This document shows positions 38,243 to 50,492 of a stretch of DNA of 64,000 bases, piece after piece. Source of the stretch: Rhynchonema sp. JSB1_4 (lineage: Eukaryota > Nematoda > Chromadorea > Monhysterida > Xyalidae); NCBI GenBank assembly GCA_030248065.1, contig JASAMV010003044.1:1-64000 (forward strand), given 5' to 3'. How positions within the stretch are numbered: the first letter of the stretch is position 1; each line of letters starts with the position of its first letter. The notes below the pieces were generated by a model, which made no database searches, was not told the origin of the DNA, and saw nothing but the letters and a program-made list of their open reading frames with translations. The translations under genes were made by a program, and so were the position numbers.

Positions 38243-38767
38243 AATGATCAGAATGGTGATGGCGCGATCAAACTGTTGTGATAGCAATAACGACAACGAA
38301 TACCAACCGAGTACCACCTACAACGAAGAAATTATACTTTTTTGCCTGAAACACATTCGCAAATGTAGTCATAAGTTGCTGGTTAATAGCTAATGAATTC
38401 CATTTTTTGCAAAACAAGGAACAGCTGTTCATTATATCATAATATATCTTTAGCGTTATCTAATTTTTAATAGTGGTCATGTAAGGGTGTGCATCTTTGC
38501 CTCACCTAACAGGGGAAAGCATAAGCACAGAATAACCACATGAGTTTGTGTTTGTTTCCCCGTAAACGGTTATTATTACCGATGTGCATGTGTTGTAAAT
38601 GGGTCAAAGGGTATCACCTTTCAAGTTTCAAATACTTTTTAACGAAATTAACAAAACAAATGTGGTCATAGAACCCATTATTTGTTATCCAATGTGTTCG
38701 AATGCTGGTAATAGTGATTTGGACTTGCCTTTCTCGAGAATTAAAGAGCAAAACTAATCACGATATG

Positions 38768-39001
38768 TATACTCTGACAATACTTTTGGGAGAAACTTTT
38801 CAAACGCGTTGCCTGATCCGTAAAGCACACGCAACTGGCGCAGCCAGCTCAGTTTCGTAGCATTTCGCAAATCACTACGTTAGACTTGTGTGTTGAGCGG
38901 CTGGCAGTCACGTGACCGCTGCAGCTAATACACGCATAATGAGCTTTACGGATCAGGCAACGCGTTTGCAAAGTTTCTCCCAAAAGTATTGTTGGAGTAT
39001 A
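38768..39001. mobile_element. Palindromic MITE, TATACTCTGACAATACTTTTGGG ends abbreviated (family M1), copy 1
   Basis: The 234-bp unit begins TATACTCTGACAATAC and ends in the reverse complement, with arms of about 60 bp that include GCGTTGCCTGATCCGTAAAG. The middle differs from the second copy at 50736-50914. A terminal TA on each side suggests a Tc1/mariner-type target. It has no coding capacity. Confidence 0.8.
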
Positions 39002-39255
39002 GGTGTTTAAAGTATATTGACTTGCTGAGCAAACCCAGTTTTCAACTACAAGCGTGAAATTCATTCATGAAGACATCAGTTGGAGGACGCCTACGCTGTT
39101 TCTGACTGCTCACGCGGTAACGTGCACGCTCTCCCACAAGTTCAGTCATTCATGCATTACGCAACTTTGATTTAACGGCTTCCGTTGTCGCTCTGGTAAT
39201 TAACAGTGTTAAGCAGTGCTTTCGCTTTTCGGTTTCAGTTTAAAGCGAGACGGTT

Positions 39256-39568
39256 TATAGTCTGTTGATTTTATTTCGACATAGTGTATAAGCCCCATTC
39301 AGCGATGTTTGGAGCGGGCTGGGTCGACGCCATTCTAAATGAATGTTTCAAGCATTGCTAATTCAGGGCAAAGACCGATTGAACATTGCTTGCTGCGTGG
39401 CGCAAAAACACGTGGCCTGTCATCGCACAACACCAACAATGTTCAATGGCTCTGCGAATGAGTTGGCAATGCCTGAAACATTCATTTAGAATGGCGTCGA
39501 CCCAGCCCGCTCCAAACATCGCTGAACGGGGCTTATACACTATGTCGAAATATAATCAACAGACTATA
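39256..39568. mobile_element. Palindromic MITE, TATAGTCTGTTGATT ends
   Basis: Inverted arms of about 115 bp (39256-39370 and 39455-39568) contain AGCGATGTTTGGAGCGGGCT and ATTCTAAATGAATGTTTCA, around a short central segment. The terminal TA dinucleotides are consistent with a TA-target element. No coding region is seen. Confidence 0.75.
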
Positions 39569-40783
39569 CATTTAAGCACACACCAGGGTAGTGTGCACGT
39601 GGCCGCGAAAATACGGCGCCAGTCTCAAGTGTGGCAGCAGACGTTTTTCTCACAAACCGATCACAACGCACCTGTTTTGACACTAACACGTACTTTTTGA
39701 GTTCCTGTACCGGTAGATGTTGAATTATAGGGGGAAGAAATGCAAATGCAAGAATGGTGCATTCACAAAACATTTGGTAGCACAGTTGCCGATTACATCG
39801 ATTAAATTACACCTGGGAAACCGAAGTTACAAAAGGAGTGTTGCGTGGCAATTAAAATCACAGTAGATATTGATACAAGAGTGTATAGCTAGTGTTCGAC
39901 TGTGCTGTATAACGTAGGTGGTATTACATTTTAGTTCTACAACGGCAATGAAGTCATGATGAACACTGATAAATACATTTTCGCATGACAAGATGAAGGT
40001 GAAAATTTGAAAAATTACCAAACATTATACCTACATTACTGATGCCGGCCAACCAAACCGAGAGCAATTGTCAGATGCGACAGACAAAAAATCGTACTTA
40101 CGATACTTCAAAACAAGGAAACCATGAAAGTGCTCAGCATGATTAATGACCTTGCGACAAAAAGGGTGACGATCACAACGCTGTTGTCAATGCCTTGTAC
40201 CTATAATGCCAGCAATAGAATACATACGCAGGAAGCGGTGAAAAACAAGTTTAAGCATGGTTAAATACAATACAACCGCACGCTTGACGGTGCAACGAGG
40301 TGATAAATGGATTCCACCACTACCACCCACAGAATTAGAATTGGAAATGGTTGTGTTTGTGTATATGTGGGAAGATGTTTGTTTCATATCGAGATCAACA
40401 TCCTGCAGAAGCTCAACCAACAGGAGGGATGGAACTACTACTTGCGTGTACAAATGGTTTTCGTAAAAACCTCCAACAATTTTGAAAAAATCAACAAGAA
40501 CCATGAATCAGGCGAGTTGCAATGCTGAAGCTCAAACAACCCTCAACTTTGAGCCAACTGCCACCGACTGAAGGCAGAGGCAAAACATCTGCCGGCTGTT
40601 TGCGTGTGCGAAAACAGAAGTTGAAGTGGAAGTGTGCAGGAACTGCAGAGCAACTATTCATATAACTGTCAACGAATGAACGATGTTTTCCGGTGCTGCG
40701 CAGCGGCACACGCAGGCGTGCATGACAAAACCATTCAAACGTGTTTCAAGGAGACGGCAGTTTAATCATCAACTGCGCTAAAG

Positions 40784-42064
40784 TCATCGCAATCTGATCG
40801 CAAATACTTTTGAACGAACCATTAATTTTAATACAAGAAAGAAAAATGCCCCAAGGGGCATAAAAGAAATATGGTTCCCTGGCTGACTGGCATAAAAGAA
40901 CGATACTAGCTTGCACCACCTTGCTGATGTTTCATTAGGCACTGGAATAAACGTAAGTGTGTTCTGAGCTGTTTGATACCGAACAGTAGACATTGAACCA
41001 TATTCCCGGCGCGAACTCTTTTGAACCAACACCCAGCCGATATCGAAACTTTCGTGCAAACCCAGGTAACTGTTTCTTCTTTTCAACCTCACGACGGTAA
41101 CTGTGCAGTCTTCGGTTGCGCACGATGGTTTAACAAAGAGAGGAGTAAAGAGAATGCGTTCTCGTAGATTGCAATCTTTCAATATCTCCGTGCCCTGTGT
41201 CTCTGGTGGCAAGACAGCACGCGCCGGGAATATGGTTCAATGTCTACTGTTCGGTATCAAACAGCTCAGAACACACTTACGTTTATTCCAGTGCCTAATG
41301 AAACATCAGCAAGGTGGTGCAAGCTAGTATCGTTCTTTTATGCCAGTCAGCCAGGGAACCATATTTCTTTTATGCCCCTTGGGGCATTTTTCTTTCTTGT
41401 GTCGTTCTTTTATATCGCGCAAGCGTCAAACAGAGAACCCGGATATCAGTTCCGGCAAGCAATGGTTCTAACTAAGAAAATGTCGACCGTCAGACTTTTC
41501 TCAAGTAATCAACGCACATGAGCGCAATGAGGTGTGGGGGTTAGTTTAAGGATGCTGTACTTTTTGGCAGGATATATGAATCGGTGGTTATCGTGACATA
41601 AGGCCAATTTTGTGTTTCGATTTCACTATGGGGTTCTAACAATGGAGACACGCTTGTGTCTGCGTCTTCACCCACCACTGAAACAAAACTAACGCAGTGC
41701 CCCACGAGCATGTCTATGTTTTTGAGGAACATGGTAACTTGTCAAGTTATTTATTTTTTTTAATTTACCGCCAGGTATGTATTTGACACCCTAGGTACCA
41801 TCAATTATAGCGCACTGATTGCGCATCGTCTCAGAGAATGGCACTTGTTGGTTTAGTACCAAGCAAAGCTGTGCAATGAACTTCCATGCAACCTGTCCCT
41901 TCAGCTTCAGTAATGAAATAAGTGTCAAACATCAGTCTCCAGATTGCTTTGGTGTTGGCCGCCGCATCTGATCTTGGATTCAATGTTACGTAAAAACTAC
42001 TATTTAACTTTCCCACGAAAGTCAAATTATAAATGCGGAAAAAGCTTCGAATGTTAGAGAGCAA
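40784..42064 (-). CDS. Possible unassigned minus-strand exons
   Basis: I do not recognise these. Three minus-strand open stretches look more protein-like than chance: 42064-41831 (NLTFVGKLNSSFYVTLNPR ... TEAEGTGCMEVHCTAL), 41732-41541 (HCVSFVSVVGEDADTSVSPL) and 41212-41019 in the palindrome loop (LRERILFTPLFVKPSCATED). A fourth lies at 40709-40491. No start, splice chain or family could be fixed, and they may be noise. Confidence 0.2.
40836..41402. repeat. Palindrome with 185-bp arms and a 200-bp unique loop
   Basis: Bases 40836-41018 and 41217-41402 are inverted copies beginning with AAGAAAGAAAAATGCCCC. Each arm includes one TGATGTTTCA (40925 and 41299). The loop 41019-41216 is not palindromic. 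On the minus strand it reads as a clean coding-like stretch (CTVTVVRLKRRNSYLGLHES), so the palindrome may flank or carry an exon. Confidence 0.8.
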
Positions 42065-42249
42065 CAGCTATTTTAATTAAGAAGTTGAAATCTTGTCGGT
42101 ATTTTAACATGAATGACATCACAGCGCATAAACTGCGAACCGCACCTGTGCTTAATAATTAATCTCAAATAAAAACACGAAAAAACTGAAAAAATGTTAC
42201 GCAGAATTCATTAAAAGTTAATAAAAATACAACCAAGTTGGCTGCGCGC

Positions 42250-42312
42250 GTGAATGTTTGAACCCGCGGCCTTTCATCTTCAATGCTGCGCGTTATACCG
42301 CTCGGACATCGC
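42250..42312 (-). other. tRNA-like pol III promoter (SINE relic or tRNA pseudogene)
   Basis: On the minus strand an A-box-like TGTCCGAGCGG (42308-42298) is followed about 35 bases later by a B-box-like GGGTTCAAAC (42265-42256), in the arrangement of a Ser/Leu-type tRNA. The flanks do not pair into an acceptor stem, so this is not a working tRNA gene. Confidence 0.35.
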
Positions 42313-42386
42313 TTCGCCAATCTCCTTCACAATCTTTACTACATATGTAACTACGCATGCATTGCTGCATTGCCTGTTGTGCTTGC

Positions 42387-42461
42387 TGCCTGTGTGTGTG
42401 TGTGTGCTGGCTGCCTGCCTGCCTGTGTGTGTGTGTGCTGGCTGGCTGGCTGTGTGTTGTG
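42387..42461. repeat. TG / CTGG microsatellite
   Basis: Alternating tracts of TGTGTG and of CTGG/CTGC tetramers repeat twice over about 75 bp. Confidence 0.9.
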
Positions 42462-42639
42462 TTTAATACATTGTGCGCTTTATGAATCAGGCAACTACGT
42501 AGCGTGCACTAATGCATTATTGTGTGTGTCTGAGCGTCCATTATGGCTCTTTTTGAGCTGAAAAACATTTAACGTATTGGAATTAATATATTTTTGACGT
42601 AACAAAAATTAAAAACACATATAACCGCTGATTTTGGCT

Positions 42640-42935
42640 TTAGAACCACACATTCTGTACAAAAAGTCATGGTCTGGAACCGTTCATACTAAAAGTTACG
42701 AACTCGGCGATAGCACCACCGTGTTTCTCGAGTACGAAAACCACATAAACAACTTTAATAGTTCTGGTAACCCAACTTTTCGGCGAAATTTTACTTCGGG
42801 AAGCACACTTTACATACAAAAGGTCGTGGTCATGGTCTGGAACCGGTCTCAGTCGTGGAGTTACGAAGTCGGCGATAGCACCATCGTGTTTCTCGTGTGC
42901 GAAAACCCTATATGCCATATTAACATTTCTGGTGT
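42640..42935. repeat. Two direct tandem units of about 155 bp
   Basis: CACTTTACATACAAAAGGTC to the end of unit two (about 42807-42935) repeats 42650-42775 with scattered changes. The shared blocks include GGCGATAGCACCA and CGTGTTTCTCG. There is no gene in it. Confidence 0.7.
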
Positions 42936-45900
42936 TCAGTAACGTCTGGGCCCTGACTACTCTTTTGTGGAAAAAAAAAGGGAAAGAACGTTTTTACAAA
43001 AATGACAACTGTATCTTGCCCGCGATTGCGCGTGTGGGCACGCAGCGGGATGAAATTTTGTGTGGCCATTTTGGGGCACGGTATATACATTGTGTGCAAA
43101 TTTGAGCTCATTCGGTTGAGTATTGTTGAAATAGCGCACGATCAAAATTTTCAGAAAGCGCACTATAGGGAATGAACCATATGTCGCTTAGCATTACCAT
43201 GCTAGCTCCGAAACATGAGATAAATGTGATGGATGCTGCGTAGGCAATAATCCCCTTGTGTTTATAATTGCTTATTCATAAACAACAAGCAACGTGTACG
43301 TATGTAGCAGCTCTCAGTCGGTATCACTTTGATTGCAGGCTGCCGATCCTGCCTTGTAATGACTGAGAACACTGTCCCTTTCTGTGACGAGCATTAACGT
43401 GAACGGTTTGGAACAGCGTACAATATCGTTCGTTGAACCCGACGTGCATTTGTGCACATCAATTTATTTACAAAATTGCGACGTGCGAATAAGGATGAAG
43501 AAGATGGCGACAAAAAATTGGATAATTTTCCAAATTTCAGCCATTCATTGGAGACGTAGATTTTTTACTCAATTGGGGCCAGCTACAAAACATCTCGGGT
43601 GTATTTCTTTCGATTTTTTCACGTTTCTTATGTTACTTTAACTGTGGCTTTATTCTTTGATTACGTAATTTTATTCGCGTTTTTTCAATCGCTGTTTTTT
43701 CCCAATGCTCTTATTCCATCATCCCATAAATTGTTTCCAAGTGAAACAGGACACTGCTGTTTTTGATACGTGTCCGGAGTTGGCCCAGCAAGGATCGATT
43801 GAGATGTCAAAACAAAGTTATCGAAATCGCGTGTTACGTTCTGCCATCGAAATCACTGTGTTGGTGTTTTATAAACAAATTACCTTTTGTTTTAAATTAA
43901 CCTGCGCTCATACCACCACAAATTGCATTCGTCGCAAGAGAGATAACGAACTTTAACGTGTCTCAAGTCATAGGGCATGTGCAGTTGTTTTGAACTGTTG
44001 CAGGTATACGTATGTAGGTCGTATAACAATTTATGCGGATTAGCTGTGTATCGCCACAAGGTTAGCCATTAAAGCAGGCTAGACCGTCATTGGCGACCGC
44101 TGCCGACAAGTGGGTTGGGGATGACTTGGAGGGCTAAGAGTTGATCCTCAATCGAATTTGTGGGTTCACTGTTGTGATCTGATTTCCAAGCAGACATAAA
44201 GCGTCCGTTAAGTTAGCGTAACATTTCAAATGCTTGAACAACTTTTTGAAGGTTGCCATTGCCAACGAACTACTAGACTAAAATAATAGCTGGTGGAGAT
44301 CTGGCACAAGTTCAAACACAGCTCGTCTCTTTGATGAAAAACTTGCTGTTGCTTTTGACTGCTTGTTTTTCTTATCCATTAAATAACCACGTGGTAATTT
44401 GTTTGCGCAAAACACGAAATTTCACATGTTTTCGCAAGAAAACCGCTTCTTCCGTTCACTGCTAATGGGTACGGAAATTTGATGCTCTAGTCTGGGCCCT
44501 GGGGCAATGTGATAAAGGCAACAAGCTTGTCATATTGTGACTCACCTAATGTATGTTTTCTAAGACGTGATAGTTGTTGGGTAATAGGGGTTTCGAATAC
44601 GATTTTTTGGGTGATCGGATGTGCAAGCATGGCCAAGCGACACCATTACCCAGGTTACCCAAAGTGTACTGAAACTCATTTGGAGCTCACGAAAAAATAG
44701 AAATTCCAGGATACCAGCTTACTTCATAGAATGTAATATTTCGCACGGACAATGTCGAGTCGAGCGCCAATAAGTTAATGAACGCGCCACTGAAAAATAT
44801 AATGACATTTTTTGTTAGGCAAATGTGTCCGGTCAGTCCACGGTTTAGCAAGATTCAATCTAAACTTTTAAAATAAAAATCAGCTGGGCAAAGTGTTACT
44901 TTTTAACATAAAATACATGTCTGTCAAAGAGCTGGGTCCCGCACCGTATCACGCACAGGACCTCAGATATACTAGGTTTACAGCGTTCCTGGAATCCTGC
45001 ATAAGTTTACGGCTGGTTTACCTCAACTAAAACTGGTGGCGTTCTATTTTGAGTCAATGATATATGGCCTGCACAGTCGCAAAAGAAAGGATTGTTGCTT
45101 AGTAGTCAAGGCCAATCGCCAACTTTGGCCATCAACTCGAGGAGCGTGAGAAACATAAAATACATATAAATGGAATTAGGGCTGAGTTGCTGACTAGAGT
45201 TGACGATATGCGTTGACGACACGAATATAAGCCAAAAGTAATCTTGTGTTCCTATAACTGACAATTGCTCGAACAACGAAGCTCAGGTGCAAAAATATTG
45301 TAATTCATAAAACTTTCCTGGTGCGGTCCGTACCTTTGTAGTTGTGGCCACTCCTTTGTGGCCGAACCCTTGACAACAAACAACCATCAGTTCTATCTTC
45401 GTAGTTTAGCAGCGCAGCTCTTGTGATAAACTGCATGTATAATGGTGTTTGTCGGAAACACCTAATAAATTTAATCGTTGGGGTCTGAGACAGTTCAAAT
45501 TGCTGGGCCTCCTCAAAAGATCATATCAATTGCAAACCTTACGTTCTACCTCCAATCTGTGCACATTATGTGTACAAAGCATAGGTGTGCACACGCTGTA
45601 TTAGACACCGACACGGAACGAAGCAAGTAAGCGGTACAAAGCACATCGGTTAGTCTACACTGTAGTGCAGCACCAGAGTGTTGTTCATGTGGACCGAACT
45701 TTGATCTGGAATTGGTCACTTCCAAATACTACTGGTCTACATACCTTGCAGTCATGTTTATGAAAATAAAGCAGACGACTGTGTAAGTCAGACTAATACC
45801 TATGTTTACCGACAGAGACAAAAACTTTTAATCGCGTTTTACAAACATGATCAGTAACCTCTGAGCAGCGCTCGTCATGATACAGGCGTGACGTCACGTT

Positions 45901-46456
45901 ATGGTCTTTGGAACGAGTTTCTCTGCGGTTGCCTGACGCTCTGTTAGCAGCTGACCCTTTAGAAACTTGGCACTAAGCGCTGATTCTAGATTTACGGCAT
46001 TTTAGGCGGGTATAGTATATTCGCTCACAATGTGACCATGTTCATATTATCACACTCAGAACAGTAGGTTCGATACGTATGTTGCTTAGCGGCGGCTTGT
46101 GGCACGCTGATTGACAACTTGATATAAAGATACAGTACGTGCCGTGTGGATGACGGTGGTGCGCTGCGAACTACCGACACGCTGTTGTGCCAACGAACCG
46201 TTCGTTGTTTCATTTTGGACTCACGAAAAAATAACCGACTAATAATGATGATTAAGTTCAGGCTCTTTGGCACTTTTAGCACACTAATATTCATAAACCA
46301 CTGATCAAGAAAGTCACACCTTATTAAAGGTGTTTGGCCCGAAACGTATCGAAGTACGCTCTCGTCTGCAGGATGTGCAGCTGCAGCTCTTGACGCCCAG
46401 TAATTGAACTCAATCGGCTGAGTTCCGATGAATAAACTTCCCAACTTGAGAAAGAA
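42936..46456. other. Gene-poor stretch upstream of the GPCR
   Basis: About 3.5 kb with no supported gene. A short acceptor-preceded open stretch at 43749-43880 (DTAVFDTCPELAQQGSIEMS) is the only coding-like piece and is too isolated to call. Confidence 0.4.
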
Positions 46457-48886
46457 ATGACGCCAATCGATTACGTTGCGAACAGCAGCGAAGTGGCTAC
46501 AATTGCCGATTTGCTTGATGCAATCGTGGTCGAGCCCAACATGAGTGACAAGATCGAAATGACAATGCTGATAGCGTACATAATTGTTGGCGGGAGCGCA
46601 AATCTGGTTGTGGGATGTTGGTTGATCAAGCAGTACAACTACCGGATGAAGGTGCTGAGAAAGGTGACGAGTCAATGCTTTTTGAACAAGAACCCACACG
46701 TGCCTACTGTCCTTGATACATAAGTCTTGTTTTCAGAACGATATCAAGTCGACTTTCATTTGTCTCAAAATAACATTGGTGGCAGTCAATTTGCTGTCGT
46801 GCATCGGCGTGGCACCAACCAGACTTGGGTGGTTGATCACGTACAGGTGGATTTCATCATTCTTGAATTGAATACTATTCTGCGATCACTTCGTATTAAT
46901 TCGATTAGTTTTCTTTATTTAGCTGGCGCGGCGGCGACATAGGATGTCGGCTGGCTCACCAACTGTTTGTCTTCTCCCAAGCCCTGGCGTCCTACCTAAT
47001 TGTGGTAATTGCGATTGAGCGAGTCAACATCGTGCGGCACACAATCATGTTGTTTAGAAAACAGGCATGAAACAGTGATTGTTTGTGAATTGTGTGCACA
47101 CGTTGATAGGCTATTTATGGTTGAATGTCATCCAGGGAATCCAACGGGATGGCAAGAGCACGAGAAAAGACGGCAGCGAGTCATTATCAGGCCGAACAGT
47201 GAGTCTGATTACAACGGGCACAACACGCTGGACCAGACGGTCGAGTCGAGCTCACATACGTAGCGACCAGACGCATTCAAAATTCGTCTGCCAAATGGTT
47301 TTAGACATTTAGTTGTCCCTTTGAATAATTAAAAATTACACTAATCGAACAACTTTATAGATTCGTTGTGCGTGCGTCATCGCTTTACTAGTGTCGTCTG
47401 TCCAACTGGTCACACATCGGAGCTACAGTCCACCCTTCTTAAAATCCGATGAAGAATACTGTGTCAGTGTCTGGATGTACAATGTGGTCATGCACGCGAA
47501 GGTTCGGTCATTCGCACTACCAGTACTTGTCGAAATTAAAAAACAAACAGTGGCTCTACAACCAATCGCTCTTTCAGAACCAAAATTTTGCAATCAGTCT
47601 TCGTTCGTACAGCTTCTTTTTGCTGGCATTCTTATTCTGGGCACCGGCTACTATCATAACAGCGTGCTACATCTACATTGGATGTCGAGTGCTCGACTAT
47701 GCCAAGACCTCTGTGCATCATGGTCCGGGTGGTGGCTCACCGCTTCTGAGAAGCGCATTCGTTGCATCTCCTTCCCCGGCCATTCCAATGCGATCCATTT
47801 CGAATACAACAGTACCGTTGTCTGATCAACTGCAACGTCGAACGGCGTTGCACACTGATGTTATGGTAGGTCTCTACCGGGAGCTTCTCTAGCCCCGAGA
47901 TAAAGCACAACAGTCCCCTAATTTGGCTAGCATCTGGTGTGGGCGTAAATGTGTAGACAGGCACAGGTGATAAAATCCCTGAGATTCATTCTGCTCGTTT
48001 TCACACAAACCGAATCTGTAAAAAATAGGCGTTCTAATTATACGATGCGCGTTTCCAAACAACGGTTCTTTTAGCGGCCGATACCCCGCTGTATGTCCGG
48101 CCCGTGTCTGGCAGCTACGAACAAAGTGGAGTTATCATCTTCGTACAAAACGATCAAGCTGTGAGTGGAATTATAAAATATATGCTTTGGTAATAAATCA
48201 TTGTTCTGTTCGTCAAATGGCGCAGCAGCTTCATTCCAGCAGTGCAACCAAGCAGAACCTGGATTCCTCTTCCAACTTCAAGTGCACACTGGATGTGCCA
48301 CAACAGATTCGAATCACTGTATCGCGCTCAGAAAAGAGCTGCAGTGTGCAGGAGTTGTACAACCGCAGAGAAGATGAGAATCATAGAAGCAACAGCAACG
48401 ACAGCAGTTACCAAACGGAGAACAGCATACCGGGATTTGTTCTGAACGACACCAGCCTCGGCGATGGAAGACACGAATTGCGCGTTCCGAATACCAGATA
48501 TTCCGCGGGGAGCAGCTGCGCAGGTCATTACAAAATTCTACTTTGTTTCACCCTGTTACCTTCTTGCTTTGTTGTTTGCAGGTTCATCAAGTGTCGACGA
48601 AACGATGACGTTACGAGCACCCATATTGAATCCAGTTCCGAACTCAGTCAATCATTGCCGACGTCAGCAACGAGTGCGTCGTGTTCGTATGCGCACCATT
48701 CTGCCGGCAGTGCTGATCACCGTTTGCTATTTGGCGTCATATCTTCCTTACAACATCGTACAACTGATAACGCTGTTGAACGAACATGAGAACAATTTTA
48801 AAATTCAAGAACGATACCATTTTCTTAAGATGCTCGTATTTCTCAATTCCGTGCTCAGTCCGTTTTTGTACGGGTTCAATGACTGA
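46457..48886 (+). CDS. Class A (rhodopsin-family) G-protein-coupled receptor
   Basis: Exons 46457-46663, 46737-46840, 46923-47031, 47136-47198, 47361-47501, 47524-47865, about 48075-48160, 48226-48523 and 48582-48886 cover seven membrane segments. TM1 contains GGSANLVVG (conserved Asn). TM3 begins after GCRLAHQL, whose Cys can pair with DEEYC in the second extracellular loop. TM3 ends in ERVNI in place of the usual DRY. TM5 holds FLFWAPATIITACYIYIG (Pro). A long Ser/Asn-rich third loop follows, then TM6 (LITVCYLASYLPYNIV, Pro) and TM7 ending NSVLSPFLYGFND, an NPxxY variant. The protein stops directly after TM7, so helix 8 and the tail are missing. A neuropeptide receptor is plausible; the ligand is unknown. 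The splice around 47865-48226 is not settled. Confidence 0.8.
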
Positions 48887-50492
48887 TGTGATGCGTCATC
48901 AGCTGTGCAATTACGGTACATATATTTTTCATCAACTGTCTTTGTTGCGTCTCGTATCATCGAATTGCTCTGTTACATTGCTATTAAGATATGTACTTGA
49001 AGCTGCAGTTATGTAGCTACATGTTTATGGCTCCATGTTGGAGCCACTTTGTAATCTGATCTGACATGTGTAATTTGAAACTGATAGTATACCAGGATCG
49101 TTTCTTTCAACATTTCTAGATCCATGTAGTTGCTGCGCAACTGAATGTCTCGGTTGTTGTTTGCGCTATTGTGTGTCACTCACATGTGGGAATTGACGGC
49201 ACGACAACAAGAAATTATAAAGAGCAAAGATCAGCCGGCAGTTGTCCTCAGGGACTTGGTTCAGGAACGAGTTCAAGCGAAAAGCAGACAGTTCAGATTC
49301 TGAACTAGTGCACTGCACTTGTACACGACTTTTGAGGAATAAGAGCCGCTGTACAGATATGTGTTTTGGGATCCTTGCAAATTAGCTTAAAACACATACA
49401 CAAAACCCAGATCTGGTGGAACAGGCGAAATAGAAGTTGAATGTTTATGAATGCCAAGGCCTAATCGACTGGCGGTCAGTTGCATGTAGATATTTCATGC
49501 TCCAAAAACGGTCGCGATTTAAAACTTTTATCCCGTGGCGTGGACACAGGGCTACTATTTTCAGACGAGCACGGCGCCTGAACCTGACCGCAATTTCCGT
49601 GGTAACATTGTTTGCATCCTGGACGGATGTTCGAGCTCGGTACCAACGTGCGAAAACACATGTTAAAGTTGGCTCTAACCGCCAGGAAGATACACACGAC
49701 TTGAACACAGTTTTTTTACAACTGTGTCAGACGTAAGCGGCCCATATTTCCATGAATGCGTAACCAGAAGCAGCAAATAACAAGAATTACTGCTGTACAG
49801 TCGATTACACGTGGTCGGTCAACAAGCAGGCACGCACATGCCATTTCTTGTATACCACGGCGACTGCTTTAGTGCCGCTCATGTGTCGTATCGAGTGACA
49901 TGCCCTGAAGGGTCAAAGCGCATCACATAATATTATCTTTCAGATGCACCAAGCGATTCTGACGATAAGCCAATATAACGGGACCTCCAACTGTAACACA
50001 CGTAGGATTTCACCAAGTGCGTGCATTTGGTTACTTATACTTGGCTGTCGTCCCTATTTGCTGGCCATGTCCAAAGTTCGGCGGGCTGTTGCCGTCATCC
50101 CATCTGAGACATATTTCTGCTACATTAGCATATTCGCTGTTGCTGCAGCGGTGACAGACCATTTTGATGCGCCTGGGCTCGCGTGCGCCATGCGACGTGG
50201 GTTTAACAGCCACATAAGCCATACACCGACGACAATAAGTTTTGAATTTTATTATAACCCGGAACATAAATACATAATACATACGGTTGGCACAATAATG
50301 GCTAGTTTTCGCAATTCAATTTGCAGAAAATACACAACCGCAATTTCTTAATTGAAGCAATAACAATTGAACGTGGTGTGAGTTCAAATTGGATGGATGG
50401 AAGGGTAGAATCCTGCTGCCTGTTCATTCAAGGCTACTCAAACCTAGCTCGACTACATCCACTATCAACTACATCATCACCATAGCAGCAGG
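48887..50492. other. Gene-free stretch between GPCR and membrane protein
   Basis: Open frames here on both strands (around 49440-49740 and 49940-50350) overlap each other and lack splice or domain support. I see no real gene in this 1.6 kb. Confidence 0.4.

Noticed and set aside
49437..50351. Two open frames of 99-135 codons between the GPCR and the next gene
   Set aside because: Overlapping frames on both strands of similar length, no recognisable domain, no splice support.
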